Assembly: GCF_018130615.1 (NCBI RefSeq) | Contig: NZ_JAFCKB010000015.1 | Coordinates: 62,001 to 126,000 of the forward strand | Origin: Bradyrhizobium manausense | GTDB lineage: Bacteria; Pseudomonadota; Alphaproteobacteria; Rhizobiales; Xanthobacteraceae | DNA length: 64,000 nt | Direction of reading: 5' to 3' | Part shown: in pieces, positions 18,507 to 27,583 of the stretch | Numbering within the stretch: the stretch's first letter is position 1 | Layout of the letters: each line of letters opens with the position of its first letter | The notes under the pieces: generated by a model | Told to the model about the DNA's origin: nothing | The model's input: the letters and a program-made list of their open reading frames with translations, nothing else | Database searches by the model: none | Position numbers and translations under genes: made by a program

Positions 18507-20198
18507 TCAAGCCCAGTACCACTCGCGGACGTTCCAGCAATTGCTGGAGGTGTTGATGTTGGGACTGAAGCCCTGCAACCCCTCCTTCACGCCCTCGGCG
18601 ATGAAGGCCTGGAACAGCGGCAGGATCGCAAGATCGTTGCGGATCAGCTTTTGTAGATCGCCATAGGTGGTCCTGCGCTGCGCGAGATCGAATTGCTTGG
18701 CGCCTTCTGCAAGCAGCCGATCGGCCTCCGCGCTCTGGTACTGATAGGTGTTGTAACCGCGACCGCCCTTGGCAGGAATTGCACCGGAGCCGAACCGCGG
18801 CGTCACGTCGGGATCGCTGCCCAGCATGAAGTTCACGCCCACGATCACCGAATTGAACTTCGACTGCTGCCAGTAATCGCCCCAGATCACGGCGGCCGGC
18901 ATGTTGTTGACGCGCATCGCCGCGCCGATCGCGCGCCAGTCCTGGATCAGCAGTTGCTGGGTCTGCTCGCGCACCGCATTGCCCGACGTGGTCGAATTGG
19001 TGAACTCGAGCTTGACGCCGCCCTTCTCGCGCACGCCGCCGGAGCCCCGCACCCAGCCGGCCGCATCGAGCAGTGCATTGGCCTTGGCCGGATCGTATTT
19101 GTGTTGCGGGAGGCCCTGCTGGAACGACCACGCCTGTTGCGGTACGAAGCTTTCGGTTTGTAACGGCAGGCCGTAGTTCAGCGCATCGATGATCGCCTGC
19201 TTGTTGATGGCGAGATAGAGCGCCTCGCGCACCGCGCGGTCGGCGAAGGGGCCGAACTCCAGATTGGGCGCGATATGCTCCACCGACGACGTCGACGAGA
19301 CGAAGATCTTGCGCCCCTTCAGCGCCTTCGCCTCCTGCACGAAGTTCGGCAGGATGCCCTGCGTTCCGGTGTAGTCGACCTGACCGGTGCGGAACTGGGT
19401 GTAGAGAACGGTGAGATCGGGAATGTATTTGAAGACCAGGCGTTCGAGGTAAGGGCCCTTGCCGTGATAGCCGGCATAGGCATTGAACTGAATGTGGTCG
19501 CCGGGCACGCGCTCGCCCCAGCGGAACGGCCCGGTGCCGACGGGCGCATTGTGGAACGGCGAGGCGTTGGGGTCGGACACTTTCTCCAGAATGTGCTTCG
19601 GCACGATGAAGGTGAGCGACAGGATCGACATATAGGGCGAATAGGGCGCTTCCATTCGCCAGTGGATCTCGTCGGGCGCGACGATCGTGATGTCCTTGAC
19701 CAGGCTGTGGCCGACGCGGCTGCGCACACGGAAATCGGGATTGTTGATCAGGTCCAGCGAGAACTTGACGTCCTCGGCGGTGAAGGCCGTGCCGTCGTGC
19801 CACTTCACGTCGCTGCGCAGCTTGATCTTCCAGGTCAGGCCGTCGGCCGACAGGCCGCCATTCTCGATCGTAGGCACTTCACGGGCGAGATCGGGCACGA
19901 ACTTGCCCTCGGGATCGATGAACCAGAGCGGCGAGAACACCTGCCACCAGACGCCCTGATCGACCTCGATGCCGGGCATCAGCGGATGAAAAACGGTCGG
20001 CTCCTGCGACAGCGCCGCGATCACCTGCCCGCGCGGCTTGTTCGGCGGATTGCTCGGGCGCTCGGTCTGCGCAAGGGCGCTACCTGAGAGCGTCCATCCC
20101 GCCGCGGCCCCTGCGCCGAGCTGAAAGAATTGCCGGCGATTTGGAATGCCGAGATGATGCAGTCCGCCAACGCCGAACTTGCCGGTGCTGTCTGTCAT
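18507..20198 (-). CDS. Peptide/opine ABC transporter substrate-binding protein (Tat signal)
   Basis: A 563-residue periplasmic binding protein of solute-binding family 5. It carries a twin-arginine signal (NRRQFFQLGAGAAAG at about 20-34) with a likely cut after ALA at 43, so it is probably exported folded. Family motifs include SADGLTWKIKLRSDVKWHDGTAFTAEDVKFSL, which is the diagnostic block, and NRAVREALYLAINKQAI-like sequence at mid-protein. I use the ATG at 20198; the frame remains open to 20405 but the added residues do not look like protein. It is the first gene of the operon and is divergent from the XRE-cupin regulator. Peptide, opine or other amino-acid-conjugate ligands are possible. 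Confidence 0.94.
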   Translation of the reverse strand: MTDSTGKFGVGGLHHLGIPNRRQFFQLGAGAAAGWTLSGSALAQTERPSNPPNKPRGQVIAALSQEPTVFHPLMPGIEVDQGVWWQVFSPLWFIDPEGKFVPDLAREVPTIENGGLSADGLTWKIKLRSDVKWHDGTAFTAEDVKFSLDLINNPDFRVRSRVGHSLVKDITIVAPDEIHWRMEAPYSPYMSILSLTFIVPKHILEKVSDPNASPFHNAPVGTGPFRWGERVPGDHIQFNAYAGYHGKGPYLERLVFKYIPDLTVLYTQFRTGQVDYTGTQGILPNFVQEAKALKGRKIFVSSTSSVEHIAPNLEFGPFADRAVREALYLAINKQAIIDALNYGLPLQTESFVPQQAWSFQQGLPQHKYDPAKANALLDAAGWVRGSGGVREKGGVKLEFTNSTTSGNAVREQTQQLLIQDWRAIGAAMRVNNMPAAVIWGDYWQQSKFNSVIVGVNFMLGSDPDVTPRFGSGAIPAKGGRGYNTYQYQSAEADRLLAEGAKQFDLAQRRTTYGDLQKLIRNDLAILPLFQAFIAEGVKEGLQGFSPNINTSSNCWNVREWYWA

Positions 20199-20270
20199 GA
20201 CCCGTCTCCGTTCCCGCACACGGCACCGTCCCCCGCATCCCCGAACCCCGGCAAAGGGACAGGAGTGGGC

Positions 20271-20302
20271 TTTAGTGCTTCTAAATTTTTCAGCCAAAAT
20301 TT
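20271..20302. promoter_or_regulatory. Candidate operator: two overlapping dyads
   Basis: Within the 218-bp divergent region between the ABC operon and the XRE-cupin regulator are two dyads: TTTAG-tgctt-CTAAA (20271-20285) and AAATTTT-tcagcc-AAAATTT (20283-20302). The spot is sharply AT-rich against the GC-rich background. Another CTAAA half-site lies at 20311. The position suits repression of both genes by the XRE-cupin protein, but binding is inferred. Confidence 0.5.
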
Positions 20303-20416
20303 CATCATGACTAAATACAGCTGTCAATCGCATTGCTAGTATGCGTGACCTTTTCACTCCGACTGACGCTGCGGACCGATGCGGTCCGCGGCCGAAATGA
20401 TGCATGGGAGAGCGAC

Positions 20417-21049
20417 ATGGATGGTCGCGGCGACACTGAAAGTCCGAAAGACGTCCCGGCGATCGAGACCGACGATGCGATCGACCAGCGCCTCGGCGAG
20501 ACCGTGCGGCTCCTACGCCAGCGCGCCGGCCTCTCGATCCAGGACGTCGCCAACAAGACCGGCCTCTCCAACGGCATGATCAGCCAGCTCGAACGCGCGC
20601 GCGCGATGCCGTCGGTCCGCACGCTGCGCCTGCTCAGCATCGCGCTCGAGGTACCTATCTCCTATTTCTTCGAGACCAGCGATCCCGCCGAAATGCAGCG
20701 CTACATCGTGCGCAAGAACAACCGCCGCCTGCTGCGCCTCACCGCCAGCGGCGTCGTCAAGGAAGCGCTGACGCCGGAAGGCAAGGGACAGCTCGAGCTC
20801 TACGAGCTCACCCTCAATCCCGGCGCCTCCTCGGGCACCGACTTCCTGCAGCACAACGGCGAGAAGGCCGGCTACATCCTCTCCGGCAGCCTGCGGCTGT
20901 GGCTCGACAACCAGGCTCACGTGCTGGAAGCGGGCGACAGTTTTCGCTTCCCGAGCATCGTGCCGCATATGTTCGACAACCCGACCCAGCAGGCCGCGCG
21001 CGTGATCTGGGTCACAACGCTGCGCCAGACCGATTCGCCCGCAAGTTGA
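20417..21049 (+). CDS. XRE family transcriptional regulator with cupin sensor domain
   Basis: A 210-residue regulator. Residues about 26-82 form the XRE helix-turn-helix (LSIQDVANKTGLSNGMISQLERARAMPSVRTL), and residues about 125-205 form a cupin barrel (LNPGASSGTDFLQHNGEKAGYILSG and HVLEAGDSFRFPSIVPHMFDNP) that usually binds a small effector. This architecture is shared with PuuR-type regulators of amine and amino acid catabolism. The ATG at 20417 is preceded by gggagag, so I use it rather than an upstream in-frame start at 20333. It is divergent from the ABC/oxidoreductase operon and is its likely regulator. Confidence 0.94.
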   Translation: MDGRGDTESPKDVPAIETDDAIDQRLGETVRLLRQRAGLSIQDVANKTGLSNGMISQLERARAMPSVRTLRLLSIALEVPISYFFETSDPAEMQRYIVRKNNRRLLRLTASGVVKEALTPEGKGQLELYELTLNPGASSGTDFLQHNGEKAGYILSGSLRLWLDNQAHVLEAGDSFRFPSIVPHMFDNPTQQAARVIWVTTLRQTDSPAS

Positions 21050-21199
21050 GGCACGCGGCCTCCCCGCCTCGATACCGCCGGAAATTGCACTCGACGCCGC
21101 CGCGGGGAGTCTGTAGCTCACAGGGAGCCGGACTCATTTGACCGGGCGGACTTGGCGGTTGCCTTGGGGATCCGCAGCTGACGTCGGCGGTGTGAGACC

Positions 21200-23056
21200 A
21201 TGAAACTCAGGGGGCTTCTGACACTCGCGATGACCACGCAAGTCGTCGTGACCGTCGCGGCTCTCCTCGTCTCCTATGCCGTGACCGGGCCCGGGTTCGG
21301 CATTGCCCAGATTGTTGCCCTGCTCGCAAGTGCCTCCGTTGCCGTACTGCTCGCACGGCTCTGCGCAGCCAGGATTGCGGGATTACAGGAGAAACACATC
21401 GCCGCGCAGCAGGCGCAGGCGCGTGCGGACAGTGCGCAGATGACTCAAGCGGTCATCAAGGCTGCGCTCGACGCCTTCATTCAGACCGACGACAGCGGAA
21501 TTGTCCTGGCGTGGAGTTTCCAGGCCGAGGCGCTGACCGGATGGTCGCGGCCGGAAGCGATCGGCGCCGACGTCGTCGAGCTGCTCGTCGCCGAGCCGCT
21601 GCGCGCCGGCTTCCGGCAACGCATGATGCGGCTGTTGCCCGAATTGTCCGACGCGCCGATCGGCATCCGCTTCGAGGTAAGCCTCGTGCACCGGAACGGC
21701 GACGAGATCCTGACCGAGGCATCGAGCACGGCTCTGCGCGTCGGCGACCGCACCATCATCAACAATTTCGTCAAGGACGTGACGCAAAAGCGCGCCTCCG
21801 AGGAACAGTTGATCCAGTCCCAGAAGATGGAGGCGGTCGGCCAGCTCACCGGCGGCATCGCGCACGAATTCAACAACATGCTCACGGTGATCACGGGCAC
21901 GATCGAGATCCTCGCTGACGCCGTGAAGGACAGCCCGCCGCTCGCCACCATCACCAAGCTGATCAGCGAGGCAGCCGATCGCGGCGCAGCGCTGACTTCG
22001 AGCCTGTTGTCCTTTGCACGCAAGCAGGCGCTGCGGCCGGCCGAGATCGACGTCAACGACCTGCTCGAGGAGCTTTCAAAGCTGCTGCTCGCGACCTTCG
22101 ACAAGAAGATCGAGATCGTGCGGAAGCTCAACGGCAACATCTGGCTGGCCTTCGCCGACCGCGGGCAGCTCTCCTCGGCGCTGCTCAATCTCGCGATCAA
22201 CGCCCGCGACGCGATGCCGGATGGCGGCAAGCTCACGCCGACGACGCGCAACGTGGTGTTCGGCGTGCGCGAGGCCGTCGCCGTCGGCGCCGGTTATGCC
22301 GGCGACTATGTCGAGATCGAGGTCGCAGACACCGGCACCGGCATTCCACAAGCGATCGTCGAACGCATCTTCGATCCGTTCTTCTCGACCAAGGAGGTCG
22401 GCAAGGGCACCGGTCTCGGGCTCAGCATGGTCTTCGGTTTCGTCAAGCAATCCGGCGGCGGCATCAAGGTCAGTTCCGAAGAAGGCCACGGTACGATCTT
22501 CACGATCTATCTGCCGAAGGCCGAATCCAGCGCGCTTCGTCCCGCCAGCTATGACGCGCGCAAGATCGTGGGCGGGACGGAGACTATTCTCTGCGTCGAG
22601 GACGACCGCGACGTCCGCCAATACGTCACCGTCCAGCTCAAGAGCCTCGGCTATAAGGTCGTCCCCGCCGCCAACGCGAACGAGGCCCTCGCGATTGCAG
22701 CCGACGGCACGCCGTTCGACCTGCTGTTCACCGACATCGTGATGACCGGCGGCATCAACGGGCGCGAGCTCGCCGACCAGATGGTGACCGCGCGGCCCTC
22801 GCTTCGGGTGCTGTTCACGTCGGGCTACGCCCACGATTCCCAACACGCACCGGGAGGCGCCACCAGGGGAGCGCCGCTTTTGACGAAACCCTACCGCAAG
22901 GCCGAGCTCGCGCGCATGCTGCGCCGCTCGCTAGACACCGCCGTCGACGCCGCGGGCGACGCGATCCCGACGCCCTATTCGGTGCAGGCAGACGTCGAGG
23001 GTTTTCTGCGCAGACAGGCCGCCGAAGACATCGGCTCGACGCGGTCGCAAGAGTAG
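21200..23056 (+). CDS. Hybrid sensor histidine kinase/response regulator with PAS domain
   Basis: A 618-residue two-component kinase. Two membrane helices (about 7-30 and 35-56) with almost no periplasmic loop are followed by a PAS domain (about 84-195), HisKA with the phospho-accepting His222 in GGIAHEFNNML, a HATPase domain with LAINARDAMP, VADTGTGIP and GKGTGLGLSMV boxes, and a C-terminal receiver (about 461-580) with phospho-accepting Asp512 in LLFTDIVM. This NtrB-like layout, with the receiver on the same chain, is common in Bradyrhizobium. No separate response regulator lies beside it, so its partner and signal are unknown. Confidence 0.94.
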   Translation: MKLRGLLTLAMTTQVVVTVAALLVSYAVTGPGFGIAQIVALLASASVAVLLARLCAARIAGLQEKHIAAQQAQARADSAQMTQAVIKAALDAFIQTDDSGIVLAWSFQAEALTGWSRPEAIGADVVELLVAEPLRAGFRQRMMRLLPELSDAPIGIRFEVSLVHRNGDEILTEASSTALRVGDRTIINNFVKDVTQKRASEEQLIQSQKMEAVGQLTGGIAHEFNNMLTVITGTIEILADAVKDSPPLATITKLISEAADRGAALTSSLLSFARKQALRPAEIDVNDLLEELSKLLLATFDKKIEIVRKLNGNIWLAFADRGQLSSALLNLAINARDAMPDGGKLTPTTRNVVFGVREAVAVGAGYAGDYVEIEVADTGTGIPQAIVERIFDPFFSTKEVGKGTGLGLSMVFGFVKQSGGGIKVSSEEGHGTIFTIYLPKAESSALRPASYDARKIVGGTETILCVEDDRDVRQYVTVQLKSLGYKVVPAANANEALAIAADGTPFDLLFTDIVMTGGINGRELADQMVTARPSLRVLFTSGYAHDSQHAPGGATRGAPLLTKPYRKAELARMLRRSLDTAVDAAGDAIPTPYSVQADVEGFLRRQAAEDIGSTRSQE

Positions 23057-23065
23057 CTCTCTCGT

Positions 23066-23170
23066 CTAGAGCCTTCCCGTTCCGATGGAATCGCAACGGG
23101 GCTCGAGATTCTTGTTTTGACGCGTTTTCTTGACGCGAACCGGTATCCACTTCGCTCGAAAACGCTCTAG
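23066..23170. repeat. Rhizobiales dispersed repeat (ctagagc...gctctag)
   Basis: The element is bounded by ctagagc (23066-23072) and gctctag (23164-23170) and contains the cgttccgatggaatcgcaacgg palindrome and the gaaccggtatccacttcgctcgaaaacgc core known from many Bradyrhizobium intergenic regions. It separates the histidine kinase gene from the convergent AraC gene. Its right edge supplies the AraC stop codon. Confidence 0.8.
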
Positions 23171-24192
23171 CTCATCCGCCGCCGCAGCGTCGCCGACGGG
23201 GTCTCGCCGAATTTTTCGCGATAGGCGCCGGCCATGCGGCCGAGATGGGTAAAGCCGAGGTCGAAGGCGATGTCGGTGATCGAGACTTCGGGTGACGCCT
23301 GCGCGAGCCGGGCATGGAGACCTGCGAGGCGCATATCAAGCAGCATCTCCGAGATCGACAGCCCGAAATGACGGCGGAAGCCGAGCTGGAGCGCGCGGAT
23401 GCCGATCCCCGCCGCGCAGGCGAGCTGCGCGAGGTCAAGCGGCTCACCGGCATTGTCGGCAAGATGGTCCCGCGCGGCGCGGAGTGCGTGCGGCAAACGC
23501 TCGGCCTGCCCCGAGAAAGTCCTGATCGCACCCGACAGGTCATGCCGCTGGCCGTTGAGGAGATGATCGAGCAGCAGCTCCCGCCAATCGGCCATCGCAA
23601 CCGGTGAAGGCCGGCCGGACGGCCCGAGACGTTCGGCGAGCCTCATCAGTTCGGCAAGACTGGTCCGCAAGGCCCGCCCCGACGATGTCTCCAAGTCGAT
23701 CACGGGATCGAACTCGACCGCGCCGGCCGCCCGGCCCGACAGCGCCGCAGCGCGCTGCTCGACCATGCGGCGGTCGAGCAGCAGGATCGCTTGCGCGCAG
23801 TCGTTCCACATCATCCGGGTCGGGATGGTCGGCGACAGCAGCGAGGCCGTTCGGTCCGGGGCAGCCTCGAACTCGCGTGCGCCGGCCCGAATGCGAGCCG
23901 CACCGGTGAGTGGAATTTGGACCAGGAAGAAGCGATCGAGGCAGCCGGGATCGATGCTGACCGATCCACCGTAAGCGACGTAGTTGATGGAAAAGCCGTC
24001 GAATGCCGCGCAATTGTGTCGGGCCGAGAAGCCCGCCGACCGCGCCTGCACCGGCGCCAGCTCATGCGGACAGAAGATGCGCCCGATCTGCTCGGCCGCT
24101 TCGTCGACATCATCGGTGCTGACGCGAGCAAACCCCGCAAGCCGTTCGGCTGCGGGAGCCCTTTCGTTCATTTCCAGCACGGCTGCGGACAT
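23167..24192 (-). CDS. AraC family transcriptional regulator
   Basis: A 341-residue regulator. The N-terminal half (about 40-210) resembles the AraC-binding-like domain of the type seen in XylS/FeaR-related regulators (FSINYVAYGGSVSIDPGCLDRFFLV), and the C-terminal 100 residues form the two helix-turn-helix AraC DNA-binding domain (LDLAQLACAAGIGIRALQLGFRRHF and SITDIAFDLGFTHLGRMAGAYREKFGETPS). It is divergent from the cupin/flavin monooxygenase pair and is the obvious candidate to control it. The TAG stop falls inside a dispersed repeat, so the final residues may have been set by the repeat's insertion. Confidence 0.93.
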   Translation of the reverse strand: MSAAVLEMNERAPAAERLAGFARVSTDDVDEAAEQIGRIFCPHELAPVQARSAGFSARHNCAAFDGFSINYVAYGGSVSIDPGCLDRFFLVQIPLTGAARIRAGAREFEAAPDRTASLLSPTIPTRMMWNDCAQAILLLDRRMVEQRAAALSGRAAGAVEFDPVIDLETSSGRALRTSLAELMRLAERLGPSGRPSPVAMADWRELLLDHLLNGQRHDLSGAIRTFSGQAERLPHALRAARDHLADNAGEPLDLAQLACAAGIGIRALQLGFRRHFGLSISEMLLDMRLAGLHARLAQASPEVSITDIAFDLGFTHLGRMAGAYREKFGETPSATLRRRMS

Positions 24193-24230
24193 TGTCGACC
24201 ACGCTTCGCGTCACGGAATTATTTTAAGCC

Positions 24231-24236
24231 TATAAT
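24231..24236 (+). promoter_or_regulatory. Possible -10 box upstream of the cupin gene
   Basis: An exact TATAAT occurs in an AT-rich patch of the 183-bp divergent region, about 140 bp before the cupin start. I cannot find a convincing -35 at the right spacing, so an activator-dependent promoter (for example through the divergent AraC protein) would be the best reading. Confidence 0.3.
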
Positions 24237-24375
24237 AGTTCCCGTGGCACGAAAAGGGCCGCCTGCGCAAATCGTCGTGCTGCACGGCAACAACCACGTC
24301 CGGATTCGTTTAGCGGATAGACAGGCCGCCGGTCACTGGCGGAAGCTCCCTCGCCGGATTCATGAGGAGGCGAGC

Positions 24376-24825
24376 ATGACTGCACTCGAAAAGGGCATTA
24401 CCGCGAACGGTACGGGCTATGGCGGCAAGAGCTGGAATATCCTTGGTCAGGTCTATTTTCCCAAGGCCATTACCGATTCCACCTTCGCGTTCGAGACCAA
24501 CAGCGATCCCGGCCAGTTCGTGCCGGTGCATATCCATCCGACCCAGGACGAGTTCATCCTGGTGCAGGAAGGCACGCTCGACCTCAAGCTCGATGGCCAA
24601 TGGGTCAAGGCCCGTGCCGGAGATCTCGTGCGCATGCCGCGCGGCATCCCGCATGGCTATTTCAACAAGTCCGACAAGCCGTGCCGCGCGCTGTTCTGGG
24701 TCTCGCCGATGCAGAAGCTGGAGGCGCTGTTCAACCAGCTCCACAATCTGACCGACCCGGCCGAGGTCGTGCGCATCTCGGCGCTGCACGAGGTCGACTT
24801 CCTGCCGCCCGAGGCCAACGAGTAG
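24376..24825 (+). CDS. Cupin domain protein
   Basis: A 149-residue single cupin barrel. The metal-binding motif 1 is seen as PVHIHPTQDEFILVQEGTLDL, with two histidines and a glutamate, and motif 2 as DLVRMPRGIPHGYFNKS, with the fourth histidine. This fold is used by small dioxygenases, isomerases and storage or sensing proteins; the sequence alone does not say which. The ATG at 24376 has a gaggagg site just upstream, and the longer upstream frame has no such support. It precedes the flavin monooxygenase gene by 86 bp on the same strand and is divergent from an AraC regulator. Confidence 0.93.
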   Translation: MTALEKGITANGTGYGGKSWNILGQVYFPKAITDSTFAFETNSDPGQFVPVHIHPTQDEFILVQEGTLDLKLDGQWVKARAGDLVRMPRGIPHGYFNKSDKPCRALFWVSPMQKLEALFNQLHNLTDPAEVVRISALHEVDFLPPEANE

Positions 24826-24911
24826 GCGCAGCCTCCTCGTCACTTTCATCTGCTTGCAGCTCCGCCGGCCGCGCCTTGCAGCCGAACGAGGCCGCTTGCG
24901 CGCGAAACACA

Positions 24912-26420
24912 ATGATTGCGAGCCATCCCATGGTCAGCTCCAAGCATGTCTGCGTCATCGGCGCCGGCGTTTCCGGCCTTGCCACCGCAAAGGCGTTCTC
25001 CGCCCGCGGCCACCGCGTCACCGTCGTCGAGCGCAGCGCCGATCTCGGTGGCGTCTGGGAGCCGGCACGCTCCTATCCCGACGTGCAGACCCAGAGCCCG
25101 AAAGATCTCTACCGCTACACCGATCGCGCCATGCCGGAGTCCTATCCGGAATGGCCGACCGGCCCGCAGGTTCATGCCTATCTCGCCGACTACGCAAAGA
25201 GCTTCGGTCTCGACCGCATGCTGCGCCTCAACACCAAGGTCGACGGCATGGCGGGGCGCGCCGACGGCAGACCGGGTTGGACGCTCGCGCTATCAGGCAA
25301 GGACGGCACGACAACGAACGACGATTTCGATTTCGTCGCGATCTGCACCGGGCAGTTCAACGAGCCGCGCGAGCTGCATTGCTCGGGCGAAGACGGTTTC
25401 CTGGCGCAGGGCGGGCAGGTCAAGCATTCGTCGAAATACGGCGATCCCGCGCTTGCGAAAGGACGCCGCGTCGTCGTGCTCGGCGGGTCGAAGTCCGCGA
25501 CCGACATCGCCGTGAATGCGGTGAAATCGGGCGCGCGCGAGGTCACCATCGTGATGCGGGAACCGGTTTGGCGGATTCCGTATTTCATCGGCGGGCTCGT
25601 GAACTTCAAGCGCATCCTCTACATCCGCGCGCAGGAGGAGATGTTCCCGGGCTGGGGCATCAGCGCTATGTCACGACTGGCGTATCGCATGACCGCACCT
25701 CTCGTTTGGGCCAATTGGCGCGGGCTGGAGAGCCTGCTGAAGGCGCAGCTCAAGCTCAACGCGTGCAAGATGGTGCCGAAGGAGCGGATCGAGGACGGCG
25801 TCAACTGCTCGGTGCCGATCGCAACGCCCGGCTTCTACCCGATGGTCGCCGACGGCCGCATCAAGGCCGTGTTCGGTACTTTCGATCATTATGTAGGTGA
25901 CACCATCGTGATGAGCGGCGGCCAGCGCATTGGCGCCGACGTCGCGGTGCTCGCGATCGGCTACAAGCTCGGCGTCCCCTTCCTGCCGGAGGCCTATCAG
26001 TCAAAGCTGGTCGATGCGGACGGACAATATCGGCTCTATCGCCTGATCGCGAACCCCGACTTGCCCGACCTCGGCTTCGTCGGCTTCAACTCGTCGTTCT
26101 GCACCGTGCTCTGCGCCGACCTCGCCGCGAACTGGCTGGTGCGCTACGCCGACGGGCAGCTCGCGAACCAGCCGACGGCGCAGCAGATGCGAGACAACAT
26201 CGAGATGATGCTGCACTTCAAGCGCGTCGAACGCCCGGCCGCCGGCGTCTATGGCGGCTTGTGCGTCGCGCCCTATCACTACCGCCATTTCGACGAGCTG
26301 ATGGCCGACATCGGCGCGAAGACCCGAAAGCGCGGCGGGCTCGCCGGACATTTCCAGCCGCCGAATGCGGATGATTACGCAAAGTTCCTGACCTCGGCGC
26401 CGGAGTATCGGGCGGCGTGA
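24912..26420 (+). CDS. Flavin-containing monooxygenase
   Basis: A 502-residue class B flavoprotein monooxygenase of the FMO type, which uses NADPH and oxygen to oxygenate a soft nucleophile or a ketone. The FAD motif GAGVSGLATAKAF is at about 17-29, ERSADLGGVWEPA follows at about 45, and the NADP-binding motif is VVLGGSKSATDIA at about 195. A late AIGYKLGVPFLP block corresponds to the family's C-terminal ATGY-like motif. An alternative start at 24930 would remove six residues. It is paired with the cupin gene; substrate unknown. Confidence 0.92.
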   Translation: MIASHPMVSSKHVCVIGAGVSGLATAKAFSARGHRVTVVERSADLGGVWEPARSYPDVQTQSPKDLYRYTDRAMPESYPEWPTGPQVHAYLADYAKSFGLDRMLRLNTKVDGMAGRADGRPGWTLALSGKDGTTTNDDFDFVAICTGQFNEPRELHCSGEDGFLAQGGQVKHSSKYGDPALAKGRRVVVLGGSKSATDIAVNAVKSGAREVTIVMREPVWRIPYFIGGLVNFKRILYIRAQEEMFPGWGISAMSRLAYRMTAPLVWANWRGLESLLKAQLKLNACKMVPKERIEDGVNCSVPIATPGFYPMVADGRIKAVFGTFDHYVGDTIVMSGGQRIGADVAVLAIGYKLGVPFLPEAYQSKLVDADGQYRLYRLIANPDLPDLGFVGFNSSFCTVLCADLAANWLVRYADGQLANQPTAQQMRDNIEMMLHFKRVERPAAGVYGGLCVAPYHYRHFDELMADIGAKTRKRGGLAGHFQPPNADDYAKFLTSAPEYRAA

Positions 26421-26509
26421 TGAGATCCGACGATTTGCAACTCGCCAGGCCGCGGGTTTGATGTTTACGATCCCATGATCGACGAATCTCCTGGACATGG
26501 GAACCCGCC

Positions 26510-27583
26510 ATGGGACGACGAAGTCACGCCGCCGCCGCCATGGCGGTGCTTGGGCTGATTCTCACAACGCCCTCCGCGAGCCAGGCGCAACCGCTGACGC
26601 CAGCCCAATCGGACGCGCAAGCCGCCTACGATCGCGCGCTTGGTGATTTCAAGTCGATCCTGGCCGAGCGGCGCCGCCAGATCGAGGCGAAGCAGCCGCT
26701 GCCCAACCTGCCGGGCCAGGCGCTCTATCTCGCGCGCGTCGCGGTGATCAGCACCTACAAGGATCTCACCGACGCAATGCCGTCGCGCATCGGCAAGCCG
26801 AACAAGTTCGGGATTCCCCCCGCCTATTTCGATGCCGCCATCGAGCCGTTGGTCGACGAATATGCAGACATCTTCGAGATCATGGAGGCGCCGCCCGCGA
26901 GCGCACAAGATTCGGCAACACCGTTCAAGGACGTCGTTGATCTCGGCACCGCGATTGCCCGCGCGAAAGGGCTTGGACCGGCTGACGCTGCCGCCGCGGG
27001 CCGCATCAGTCTCGGACTGTTCTATGCTGAGACGAACGGCAAGCAGAATGTCCGCAATGGGCGCTCGAACACCTATATGGGCAGTCTCCAGACCGGCCCG
27101 TCCGAGGACCGCAACGGCCAGCGCAAATGGGAGGCCATCAAAGGTACGATCGCGGCTGCAGATCCCGCATTGAACGCGCGCGACGACAAGGAAGAGGCGC
27201 GGTCCCGCGGCACCGATCGCCGCTTCAATCACTGGACTAATGTGCGCGACGGCCTCATGAACGCGCATGCTGAACTATTTGCCGAGATTCCGGTAATCGT
27301 GAAGACGCTGCCCGATCCGATCGACCAGATGAAGCTGTTTGAGCTGATTCAGATCATCCCGACGCCGACGCGGTCCGCGCTGAGATCGGGCGACCTCTTG
27401 AACTATCGGGTGTCCAGCCCCACCATCATGAAGCACTTGCGCAACAACAGCATCTTTGCCTTCGGCAAAACCGACCGCGCGCGAAGCTCGGCGAGCTTCC
27501 GGGAGATTCTCGGCGCAATGTGGCTGTTCAAACGGAAGTTCGAGAAGGCGATGGTGAAATACGCTGAATTCAAGCCGCGCTAG
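26510..27583 (+). CDS. Secreted protein of unknown function (possible lysozyme-like fold)
   Basis: A 357-residue exported protein. A signal peptide covers about residues 1-26 (AVLGLILTTPSASQA, cut before QPLTP). The mature protein is largely helical. In the middle it has FYAETNGKQN (about 171-180, Glu174) followed by YMGSLQTG (about 189-196), a spacing and composition that recall the catalytic Glu and GLMQ-like motif of lytic transglycosylases; this resemblance is weak and is my inference. The stop codon overlaps the stop of the convergent dihaem peroxidase gene by 4 bp. No named family is recognised. Confidence 0.8.
   Translation: MGRRSHAAAAMAVLGLILTTPSASQAQPLTPAQSDAQAAYDRALGDFKSILAERRRQIEAKQPLPNLPGQALYLARVAVISTYKDLTDAMPSRIGKPNKFGIPPAYFDAAIEPLVDEYADIFEIMEAPPASAQDSATPFKDVVDLGTAIARAKGLGPADAAAAGRISLGLFYAETNGKQNVRNGRSNTYMGSLQTGPSEDRNGQRKWEAIKGTIAAADPALNARDDKEEARSRGTDRRFNHWTNVRDGLMNAHAELFAEIPVIVKTLPDPIDQMKLFELIQIIPTPTRSALRSGDLLNYRVSSPTIMKHLRNNSIFAFGKTDRARSSASFREILGAMWLFKRKFEKAMVKYAEFKPR

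Noticed and set aside
23791-24375. Upstream extension of the cupin gene
   Set aside because: It overlaps the divergent AraC gene, lacks protein-like composition, and the ATG at 24376 has a strong ribosome binding site.
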